A stretch of DNA of 9,206 nt from Clostridia bacterium (GTDB lineage: Bacteria > Bacillota > Clostridia > TANB77 > CAG-508): assembly GCA_900758165.1 (NCBI GenBank), contig CAAEQN010000145.1, forward strand, positions 1 through 9,206, read 5' to 3'. The notes under the pieces are model-generated. The model saw nothing but the letters and a program-made list of their open reading frames with translations, did no database searches and had not been told where the DNA came from. Positions 1 through 5,400 of the stretch are shown here, piece by piece (position 1 is the stretch's first letter; each line of letters opens with the position of its first letter). The position numbers were made by a program, and so were the translations under genes.

Positions 1-27
1 AAAATAACTTCGGTTTTTTCTTTATTT
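1..27 (+). terminator. Possible 3' arm of an upstream terminator
   Basis: The window opens with AATAACTTCGG followed by a six-T run and more T-rich sequence. This looks like the descending arm and U-tract of an intrinsic terminator whose ascending arm would lie before base 1. The pairing arm is outside the window, so the call rests on the tail alone and is weak. Confidence 0.22.
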
Positions 28-57
28 TCACATAAATTTCATAATTCTGTGGATAAC

Positions 58-88
58 GTTTCGGAAAATTTTCAAAAAATACCGAAAC
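58..88. repeat. Inverted repeat GTTTCGG / CCGAAAC
   Basis: A perfect 7-bp inverted repeat (58-64 and 82-88) with a 17-nt AT-rich centre lies about 20 bp upstream of the -35 box of the pilin-like gene. It has no T-run on either side, so it does not look like a terminator. It could be a protein binding site. No equivalent is seen upstream of the second pilin-like gene, so it is not part of the conserved promoter module. Confidence 0.3.
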
Positions 89-107
89 TTAAATAAAAAA
101 AAACATA

Positions 108-136
108 TTGATTTTTTCTAGTTGTTATGCTATAAA
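108..136 (+). promoter_or_regulatory. Sigma-A-type promoter of first pilin-like gene
   Basis: The -35 box is TTGATT (108-113) and the -10 box is TATAAA (131-136), with an ideal 17-bp spacer. A TG at 128-129 makes it an extended -10. The predicted transcript start is near 143, giving a leader of about 107 nt. The same boxes, the same spacer length and the same TG occur upstream of the second pilin-like gene (8606-8634), which strongly supports the call. Confidence 0.78.
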
Positions 137-149
137 TTAGATAGTTAAA

Positions 150-216
150 TTTTATTAAATTACATATTTAATAAAAATAAAACTAATAGTTAAACTGTAA
201 AACACAATGTTTTATA
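150..216 (+). promoter_or_regulatory. 5' leader with two hairpins (first pilin-like gene)
   Basis: Two inverted repeats lie between the predicted transcript start and the start codon. Hairpin A (150-176) has perfect 11-bp arms, TTTTATTAAAT and its complement, around a 5-nt loop. Hairpin B (196-216) has 9-bp arms around CAA, with one G-U pair. Both recur at the same relative positions in the leader at 8649-8717. They may stabilise the mRNA, bind a protein, or act as DNA operators. No known riboswitch class is recognised. A ribosome binding site, AAAAGGAG (235-242), follows. Confidence 0.5.
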
Positions 217-249
217 TCAAAAATATACAAATGTAAAAGGAGAAAAAAA

Positions 250-1527
250 ATGAAAAGAGAAAAACTAAAAGAACAATTAAACTTTAATGCACAAAAGTTA
301 ACAAGCAACAAAGCAATAACATTAATAGCTTTAGTGGTAACAATAGTAGTACTACTGATATTAGCAGGAATTAGCATTAGTTTAGTGATAGGAGACAATG
401 GACTAATACAGAAAAGTAGAGATGCAAAACTAGAAACAAGAGCAGGGACAGTAGAAGATGAAGTTACAGTGTGGAAACAAAACAATGTTGTAAGCAGAAG
501 TCTTGGAAATGGAGCAGATGACCCAGATGCAATGATACAAGGGTTAATAGACAGAGGACTATTAAACGAGGATGAAATAGATAGAGAACAAGAAATAATA
601 ACAATAAAAAGAAAAAATGGAAGTATAGTAAAACAAATAAGCTATAGTAATGTAAATATTAATATAAGCAAAACACCAGAGACAGAAAAATCAGGAGCGG
701 TAATATTAAATGTGACATCAGTAGAAGGGATACCTAATATAAAAACAGAAGATGAATATGAGAATTTTGTAAATTCATTAAGCCAAGATAGAAAAAAAGA
801 ATTAATAAAAAAGATGCTGCCTGAATATGTTAATAAAATGACTGCAGATAGTGAAAATCCATCAAATTGTAAAACTTTTGAAGATGCCGCAAAAAGTTTT
901 TTTAAAGGTTCAGGAATGGAAGTACCAACAGAAAATTTAGAAGAAGAATTTTGGAAAGAAACTGAGAGACGTGTAGGCATTGATGAATTTTTTTATAAAT
1001 GTATAGCAGTAGTATGTTTTAATAGGGATACTAGAGAAATAAAAGGCTATATAGTAACAAACCCAGATGGAGAAGAGTCTAGCACATATAGAGCAAAAGA
1101 AAATGGAATATATGCATTTAAAGTAGAGGATTTAGCAACAGGGAAAATATATACAAAAAAGGTAGAAGTAACAAATGTAGATAAAACCTTACCAGAATTT
1201 ATAGTGACAAGTGAAAAGAGTAAAAGAGAAGAGGTTACTATAGTATTAAAAGATGTAATAGAAAATAAATATACTACATTTGAAAAAGCATATATAATAT
1301 ACAACAATGAAAAAATAGAAATAACAGATGCAATTTTAGAATATGAAACAGAGAGCCAAGTAGTCTTTAATTGTACTAGAGTAGGAAGAATTGGAGATGT
1401 ATTAGGAAAAAAAGGAAAAATAGAAAGTATACATCAGTTAGAAAATACAGATCAGATGATAATATTAGTAAAGGACAATGTAGAGTACTCTGCAAAAATA
1501 AATATGGGAAAACTTGTTGTATACTAG
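250..1527 (+). CDS. Pilin-like protein with variable C-terminal region
   Basis: This 425-aa protein has a hydrophilic basic N-terminus, then an uncharged stretch of about 26 residues (22-48) starting ITLIALVV. That resembles the type IV prepilin or pseudopilin N-terminal helix of many clostridial proteins. The usual glutamate at mature position 5 is alanine here, and A22/I23 would be the cleavage site, so processing by a prepilin peptidase is inferred only. The start ATG has AAAAGGAG seven bases before it. Residues 80-260 show no domain I recognise. Residues about 265-315 resemble an Ig-like beta-sandwich module of surface proteins (a GIYAFKVED-type strand, then TYTKxVEVTNVDK-like residues). 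The last 95 residues are duplicated in the broken copy at 4725-5021. The protein probably sits at the cell surface or in a pseudopilus. The gene is monocistronic, with its own promoter and terminator. No pilus assembly ATPase or prepilin peptidase gene lies in this window. Confidence 0.8.
   Translation: MKREKLKEQLNFNAQKLTSNKAITLIALVVTIVVLLILAGISISLVIGDNGLIQKSRDAKLETRAGTVEDEVTVWKQNNVVSRSLGNGADDPDAMIQGLIDRGLLNEDEIDREQEIITIKRKNGSIVKQISYSNVNINISKTPETEKSGAVILNVTSVEGIPNIKTEDEYENFVNSLSQDRKKELIKKMLPEYVNKMTADSENPSNCKTFEDAAKSFFKGSGMEVPTENLEEEFWKETERRVGIDEFFYKCIAVVCFNRDTREIKGYIVTNPDGEESSTYRAKENGIYAFKVEDLATGKIYTKKVEVTNVDKTLPEFIVTSEKSKREEVTIVLKDVIENKYTTFEKAYIIYNNEKIEITDAILEYETESQVVFNCTRVGRIGDVLGKKGKIESIHQLENTDQMIILVKDNVEYSAKINMGKLVVY
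900..949 (+). repeat. Direct repeat block 1, copy in the complete gene
   Basis: These 50 bp match 4677-4726 at 48 of 50 positions. They encode pilin-like residues around FKGSGMEVPTENLEEE. In the fragment at 4677 this block is joined almost directly to block 2; here the two are separated by 293 nt (950-1242). Confidence 0.85.
1243..1335 (+). repeat. Direct repeat block 2, copy in the complete gene
   Basis: These 93 bp match 4728-4820 at 91 of 93 positions (differences at the ACA/GCA codon and at AAC/AAT). They encode VLKDVIENKYT onward to TDAI (residues 332-362). Identity falls sharply right after the block. The reading frame is the same in both copies, and the distance between copies is 3485 bp. 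Confidence 0.88.
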
Positions 1528-1534
1528 ATATAAA

Positions 1535-1572
1535 ACACACATAATGCTTTTAATATTAAACATTATGTGTGT
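1535..1572. terminator. Bidirectional terminator between convergent genes
   Basis: The hairpin has 12-bp perfect arms, ACACACATAATG (1535-1546) and CATTATGTGTGT (1561-1572). The 14-nt loop is itself nearly self-complementary. On the plus strand it is followed by CTTATTATTT. Read from the minus strand it ends in TTTTAT, so it can serve both the pilin-like gene and the convergent regulator gene. A near copy of the stem lies at 5025-5059, and the flanking bases to about 1623 also resemble those after the second copy. Confidence 0.8.
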
Positions 1573-1657
1573 CTTATTATTTAATATTGATTCATTAAAT
1601 CAATAAATAAAATCAAAAAGTAATTTTAAAAGTAAACAACAACCTCGAATTGGAAGC

Positions 1658-3385
1658 TTATTCAACAATAGGAGGAATAAAATTCTCAATAGCATTTCGT
1701 AATTTTGGGTGGTGAATTACAAAATGAATAGAAGGATTATTATCTTTTGAAACCATAACCCAATTTTTTTCGCAAATTAAGATTTGTATATTTTTAAATG
1801 TATGGTTATTTTTTATATTTAGCTTATAATTTGAGTGATTCTGTGCAAATTGTTTTGTTAGTTTTAAATGCTCTACATATTCTTCATAAGTGTAATAAAC
1901 TTTATTTTCATAAAAACTATCAGAAAGGCAAAGATTAGGAGAAAAACTATTAAATTCTCTTTTCGAGATTTCCTGTATATCATCTTCAAAAATGTTATCT
2001 TTCAATATAGTTTTTATTATTTGTTTTTGATCTTTTATAGATGCTTTAATTCTTTTAATATCTTCATCTGAAATGTTATTATGCTTTAATATTCTCAAAA
2101 GTAAATCGTCAGAAATAGTATGAGTAGGTAATGTTGATAAAATTCTTTTACGATTAGCTTTGATCTTTGCACTTGAAGATAAAAATGCAGTATAAGCATT
2201 TTTAGACTCTTCTTTATATATTTCCATAAGCGGAGAGGCTTTATTTAGCAGACATTCTGCTTTTGACTTATAATAAGTGACATCAGGTTTTGAAGTCGTT
2301 AAAGTGTATTTTCCTTTATCATGATAGCCATTTATACATTCCCCTGTAAGAGTGGCATTTTCTGAAACGTAATTAAGGTGACAATAAATTGAATTTAGGC
2401 TACCTTTTAGAAAATATGGAGATACCTGACCTGTCATATAAATAGGTATCCAGCTCTCTAATCCTAACATCATTTCATTAAAAGGTCTATTAATATTATG
2501 AATTACATTTAGATGAAGCCCTTTCTTTAACATCATTGCAATAGCAAACATCCACTTTTTACCAAAATCAACATCTTCTGCCATATCTTCCATTGGCATG
2601 TCACTACACATAAAAACAGGTTCATTAGATTTAGAAAGTATAGTGGCCTTAAAAAAGTCAAGTTCGCCTTTCTTCATCTGTTCCATTCCATAATAGCTTC
2701 TAGAAGAAGGTTTATAGAAAGGAACAAAAGGAATTTTTATTTCGTCAAAATGTATAGCTTTTATATATTCATTTAAATCAAATGAGTCTAAATTATTCAA
2801 AAAGTCATTTATATAGTTATGTGTTGGACTAGAATTTGTTGAAAGCCATTTTTCCAATTTTGAATAATAAGTAGATTTATCTTTTAAATCTTTTACAGTA
2901 CAATTTATAAGTATGGAAATAGCTTTTTTATCATCTTCTGACTTGTATTTTACTACAATATAGTTACATACTCCTTCAATAAAGTTTTTGGGTTTAGAAG
3001 GTGACCTATTACCAGCTCTTATTTTAGAAACAAAAGAAGCGTCATAATTAATAAATCGGGACAAATCGGCAATATTAATATTTAATGTAGCAACAAGTTC
3101 ATTAAAATTTTTACTTAATTGCTCAAAGTCAATAACAATATCAGTTAATGTGTTTGCTAAACTATTATAAATATCTTCTTTTGATATATTTGCTTTTGTC
3201 TCAAGACTAATTATATATAACCCATTAACTAAATCTGCAAATTGCTTGCTTTTTATACTTGGCGTTCTTTCTCCATTTCGATAACGACTAACAACAGCAG
3301 AAGATAATCCTGAAGCAGTTACTAACTCTCCAGAAGAACACTCAAATTGGTTTATGTAATCATTTAATTGCTCTGAAAAAGTCAT
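1658..3385 (-). CDS. Large XRE-family regulator with two HTH modules
   Basis: The 575-aa start at 3385 is chosen because AGGAGGA lies six bases before it. A longer reading from 3430 would run through the -10 box. Residues about 3-60 form a clear XRE/Cro helix-turn-helix (ELVTASGLSSAVVSRYRNGERTPS is the helix 2-3 region). Residues about 93-145 form a second one (IADLSRFINYDASFVSKIRAGNRSPS). The rest, about 215-575, is a large soluble region with no membrane segment. It has striking segments FGKKWMFAIAMMLKKGLHLN (about 274-293), MMLGLESWIPIYMTGQ (305-320) and a C-terminal IHFVIHHPKLRNAIENF. I think related regulators occur in clostridia, and the central part vaguely recalls phospholipase-D-like sensor folds, but no HKD motif is seen. 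It is probably a cytosolic DNA-binding sensor, perhaps acting on the divergent gene at 3538. The signal it senses is unknown. Confidence 0.82.
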   Translation of the reverse strand: MTFSEQLNDYINQFECSSGELVTASGLSSAVVSRYRNGERTPSIKSKQFADLVNGLYIISLETKANISKEDIYNSLANTLTDIVIDFEQLSKNFNELVATLNINIADLSRFINYDASFVSKIRAGNRSPSKPKNFIEGVCNYIVVKYKSEDDKKAISILINCTVKDLKDKSTYYSKLEKWLSTNSSPTHNYINDFLNNLDSFDLNEYIKAIHFDEIKIPFVPFYKPSSRSYYGMEQMKKGELDFFKATILSKSNEPVFMCSDMPMEDMAEDVDFGKKWMFAIAMMLKKGLHLNVIHNINRPFNEMMLGLESWIPIYMTGQVSPYFLKGSLNSIYCHLNYVSENATLTGECINGYHDKGKYTLTTSKPDVTYYKSKAECLLNKASPLMEIYKEESKNAYTAFLSSSAKIKANRKRILSTLPTHTISDDLLLRILKHNNISDEDIKRIKASIKDQKQIIKTILKDNIFEDDIQEISKREFNSFSPNLCLSDSFYENKVYYTYEEYVEHLKLTKQFAQNHSNYKLNIKNNHTFKNIQILICEKNWVMVSKDNNPSIHFVIHHPKLRNAIENFIPPIVE

Positions 3386-3415
3386 AAAAATCCTCCTAAT
3401 TACTATTCCTTTTGC

Positions 3416-3424
3416 TTTATAGCA
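3416..3424 (-). promoter_or_regulatory. Extended -10 promoter of the HTH regulator gene
   Basis: Read on the minus strand this is TGC followed by TATAAA. The 11-base core TATGCTATAAA matches the one in both pilin-like promoters. At 17-bp spacing the -35 region is only a T-run, so the extended -10 would do most of the work. Predicted transcription starts near 3409 and gives a short leader of about 24 nt carrying AGGAGGA (3391-3397). Confidence 0.6.
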
Positions 3425-3449
3425 TACCACAGAAATTTAAAAAAAACAA

Positions 3450-3478
3450 TTACCAAAATGGCACGGAAAAATTGGTAA
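3450..3478. promoter_or_regulatory. Candidate operator TTACCAA-N15-TTGGTAA
   Basis: A perfect 7-bp inverted repeat (3450-3456 and 3472-3478) has arm centres 22 bp apart, about two helical turns. It lies between the divergent promoters, upstream of both -10 boxes. That position and symmetry fit a dimeric HTH protein, most simply the adjacent regulator. Binding is inferred only. Confidence 0.4.
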
Positions 3479-3503
3479 ATAATATAAGAAACAAAACAAT
3501 ATA

Positions 3504-3512
3504 TGTTAAAAT
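3504..3512 (+). promoter_or_regulatory. Extended -10 promoter of the anchored-protein gene
   Basis: TGT followed by TAAAAT (3507-3512) is a good extended -10. No convincing -35 sits 17 bp upstream. Transcription would start near 3519, leaving only about 19 nt before the start codon, with the GGGGG Shine-Dalgarno at 3524-3528. The weak -35 suggests dependence on an activator or a modest basal level. Confidence 0.4.
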
Positions 3513-3537
3513 AAAAATATAAAGGGGGAAATTGAAT

Positions 3538-4659
3538 ATGGAAAAAACAAAAAATAGCAAAATATGGATGATAATTGCTATTGTGGCAATAGTATTAGTT
3601 GCTATTCTTGGAATAATGCTTATAAAAAATAATAAAGGTAGTGATGGAGTGGAAAAAGCAAAAAGCAATGTCAAAAAAGAAAATGTGAAAATAGTAGAAA
3701 GCGAGGCTAGTCAATTAACACTAGAGGAATATAAGACAGATAACTTTACAATGAAAAAGCCAAAGGGATGGACAGTTGAAACTGGTGGTACAGGAATTTT
3801 TTATACAATTAGAGTATATGATCCACAAAATACAAATAATCAAGTATATTTAATGTTGAAATTTCAACCATTATTAAAAAGTACAGCAGCAAAAAATTCT
3901 TGGCAAAATTATTATAATATGACTGGAAATAATACACAATACAGGTTGTTTGCAGATGCAGTGGTTTTAGATAATCCAACGACAGAAGGATTTTATAAGA
4001 AATTTAATGAGATAACAGAATATGCAAGTTCAATAGAACCATCATTTTCGTCAATTAAGTTTCCTAAATTTACTAATTTTGTAAAGCAAGAAGAATTTGA
4101 GGCTAATTCTAGCATGAAGAGTGTTGCACTAGATAGTAAAGTATTGAGAGGAACATTTACAGGAGATAATGCAAAAGACGGTGAAGGACTATTTATGGCG
4201 TCAATAGTAAACTTTGGAAATCAATATAATGGTGGAGTAGATATGCTTTATTATATGGTGTATGACATAATGGCAATAACAGCAGAAAAGAATGAATTTA
4301 TAAACTATAAAGACATTTTATTAGAATCAGTTAATTCAATAGAATTTAGTGATAGCTATGTAAAGAAAACAATAGATGATGGAAATAGCCAAACAAAGCA
4401 AGCATTAGCTTTAAATGCTTCAATACAAAGGGCATTTGACTCATATATGAGTGCATGGGAAAGTAGAAGTAAATCTTATGATATTATGAGCCAAAAACAA
4501 AGCGATGCAATATTAGGATATGAAAGAGTTTATGATACAGAAAATGGTGATATTTATAAAGCATATAATGGATTTACTGATGATTATGATGGAGAAAGGT
4601 ATAAACCTATAACAGATAACATGTATACAGAAAAAACGAGTGGATATATTGAAAAATAG
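3538..4659 (+). CDS. Membrane-anchored protein, possible PsbP-like domain
   Basis: ATG 3538 is preferred over the in-frame TTG at 3532: the GGGGG site (3524-3528) is nine bases from the ATG and only three from the TTG. The 373-aa product has a short basic N-terminus, one transmembrane helix (about 10-29), then a lysine-rich linker and a large extracytoplasmic part with no lipobox cysteine. Residues about 66-165, with MKKPKGWTVE and strands IRVYDPQ and VYLMLKF, resemble PsbP/Mog1-type folds. The C-terminus (about 305-373) carries a cluster including SQKQSDAILGYERVYD, NGF and PITDNMYT, which I recall from clostridial anchored proteins of unknown role. It is transcribed away from the HTH regulator and may be its target. 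It seems to have no terminator of its own, and the pilin-like remnant begins 17 bp after its stop, so the terminator at 5025 probably ends its transcript. Function unknown. Confidence 0.75.
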   Translation: MEKTKNSKIWMIIAIVAIVLVAILGIMLIKNNKGSDGVEKAKSNVKKENVKIVESEASQLTLEEYKTDNFTMKKPKGWTVETGGTGIFYTIRVYDPQNTNNQVYLMLKFQPLLKSTAAKNSWQNYYNMTGNNTQYRLFADAVVLDNPTTEGFYKKFNEITEYASSIEPSFSSIKFPKFTNFVKQEEFEANSSMKSVALDSKVLRGTFTGDNAKDGEGLFMASIVNFGNQYNGGVDMLYYMVYDIMAITAEKNEFINYKDILLESVNSIEFSDSYVKKTIDDGNSQTKQALALNASIQRAFDSYMSAWESRSKSYDIMSQKQSDAILGYERVYDTENGDIYKAYNGFTDDYDGERYKPITDNMYTEKTSGYIEK

Positions 4660-4676
4660 AATTAATTTTACAGAGC

Positions 4677-4820
4677 TTTTAAAGGTCCAGGAATGGAAGT
4701 ACCAACAGAAAACTTAGAAGAAGAATGGTATTAAAAGATGTAATAGAAAATAAATATACTGCATTTGAAAAAGCATATATAATATACAATAATGAAAAAA
4801 TAGAAATAACAGATGCAATT
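4677..4820 (+). repeat. Direct repeat blocks 1 and 2 fused, second copy
   Basis: This is the partner of 900-949 and 1243-1335. The two blocks are separated here by a single G (4727). The 139 of 143 matching positions show that the copy is recent or has been kept similar by gene conversion. Confidence 0.85.
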
Positions 4821-5021
4821 ATAAAGATAGAAAATGAGGAAGCAATTTATAATTGCATTGGTACAGTTTCAATTTCAAAAATATTATCAGATAAGGGTAA
4901 GATTATAAGAGGATCAAGTGGAGATCAATTAATGAATACAGATCAAATAATAATATTAGTAAAGAACAATATATACTATACTGCAATAATAAACATGGGA
5001 AATACAATTGGACTTGTTTAG
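4677..5021 (+). pseudogene. Broken 3' fragment of the pilin-like gene
   Basis: Bases 4677-4726 match 900-949 and bases 4728-4820 match 1243-1335, so 293 nt of the parent gene are missing. As 293 is not a multiple of three, the frame is broken: the first block reads to LEEEWY and then stops. The second part stays open from ATG 4725 to TAG 5021 (98 codons) and aligns with residues 331-425 of the pilin-like protein, identical at 31 of 32 early residues and then clearly diverged. That ATG has no good ribosome binding site, no promoter and no N-terminal helix, so independent expression is unlikely. An A-to-G change at the junction created the ATG. It is either a decaying duplicate or a stored C-terminal cassette. 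Confidence 0.8.
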
Positions 5022-5024
5022 TAT

Positions 5025-5059
5025 AAGCACACATAATGCTTTTAACATTATGTGTGCTT
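5025..5059 (+). terminator. Terminator copied with the pilin-like 3' end
   Basis: The arms AAGCACACATAATG (5025-5038) and its exact complement (5046-5059) form a 14-bp stem around a 7-nt loop, followed by TATTATTTAAT. The inner stem is the same as in the terminator at 1535-1572. The following AT-rich bases to about 5116 also resemble those after 1572, so the duplicated unit includes the terminator and its flank. It probably ends the transcript of the gene at 3538. Confidence 0.8.
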
Positions 5060-5142
5060 TATTATTTAATAACATTTATTTTTATTGATTGATTAAAGCA
5101 ATTAATAAAATTAAAGTACAATAAATCATAATAAAGAATTCA

Positions 5143-5171
5143 TTGCAAAAGGCTTAAAAATATGGTATTCT
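5143..5171 (+). promoter_or_regulatory. Promoter of the 54-aa gene and rRNA methyltransferase
   Basis: TTGCAA (5143-5148), a 17-bp spacer and TATTCT (5166-5171), with TG at 5163-5164, form a good extended -10 promoter. The predicted start is near 5178, leaving a leader of about 39 nt with AAGGAAGGA at 5198-5206. Confidence 0.65.
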
Positions 5172-5216
5172 ATATAAGAAATGAAAATTGCACATTAAGG
5201 AAGGAATGTAATAAAA

Positions 5217-5381
5217 ATGAAAGAAAAAACTTTTAAAGATTTAGGACTAGATGAAGGAGATAAATACCTAAAAAAAATAGCTTCAGAATTTGATTTAGGA
5301 GAATTAGAAAATTTATTATCTGAAGATGAAGATAAAAAAGAATTAGAAAAAAAGATGAAAGATATTAAGGATAAAATCTAA
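5217..5381 (+). CDS. 54-aa charged hypothetical protein
   Basis: ATG 5217 follows AAGGAAGGA by about ten bases. The product is highly charged and lysine/glutamate-rich. A likely amphipathic helix spans about 15-35 (YLKKIASEFDLGELENLLSE) and a second helical stretch about 38-54 could form a coiled coil. It has no signal peptide or membrane segment. Its stop is 19 bases before the methyltransferase start, with no terminator between, so the two are probably co-transcribed. I do not recognise the family. The good ribosome binding site, promoter and clean codon structure support a real gene. Confidence 0.65.
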   Translation: MKEKTFKDLGLDEGDKYLKKIASEFDLGELENLLSEDEDKKELEKKMKDIKDKI

Positions 5382-5400
5382 AATAGTGTATGAGGTAAAA

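Noticed and set aside
48..56. Perfect DnaA-box 9-mer (TTATCCACA on the minus strand)
   Set aside because: It is a single copy with no cluster of boxes, no dnaA or dnaN gene, and no AT-rich unwinding array in a recognisable order, so there is no case for an origin.
1658..4659. Transposon or phage module
   Set aside because: No transposase, integrase or recombinase and no terminal inverted repeats are seen. The only bracketing sequences are pilin-like gene copies, so homologous recombination is the better explanation.
4725..5021. 98-codon open frame as an independent gene
   Set aside because: It has no promoter and no proper ribosome binding site. Its ATG arises at a deletion junction, and the frame is the tail of the pilin-like gene, so it is listed as a pseudogene.
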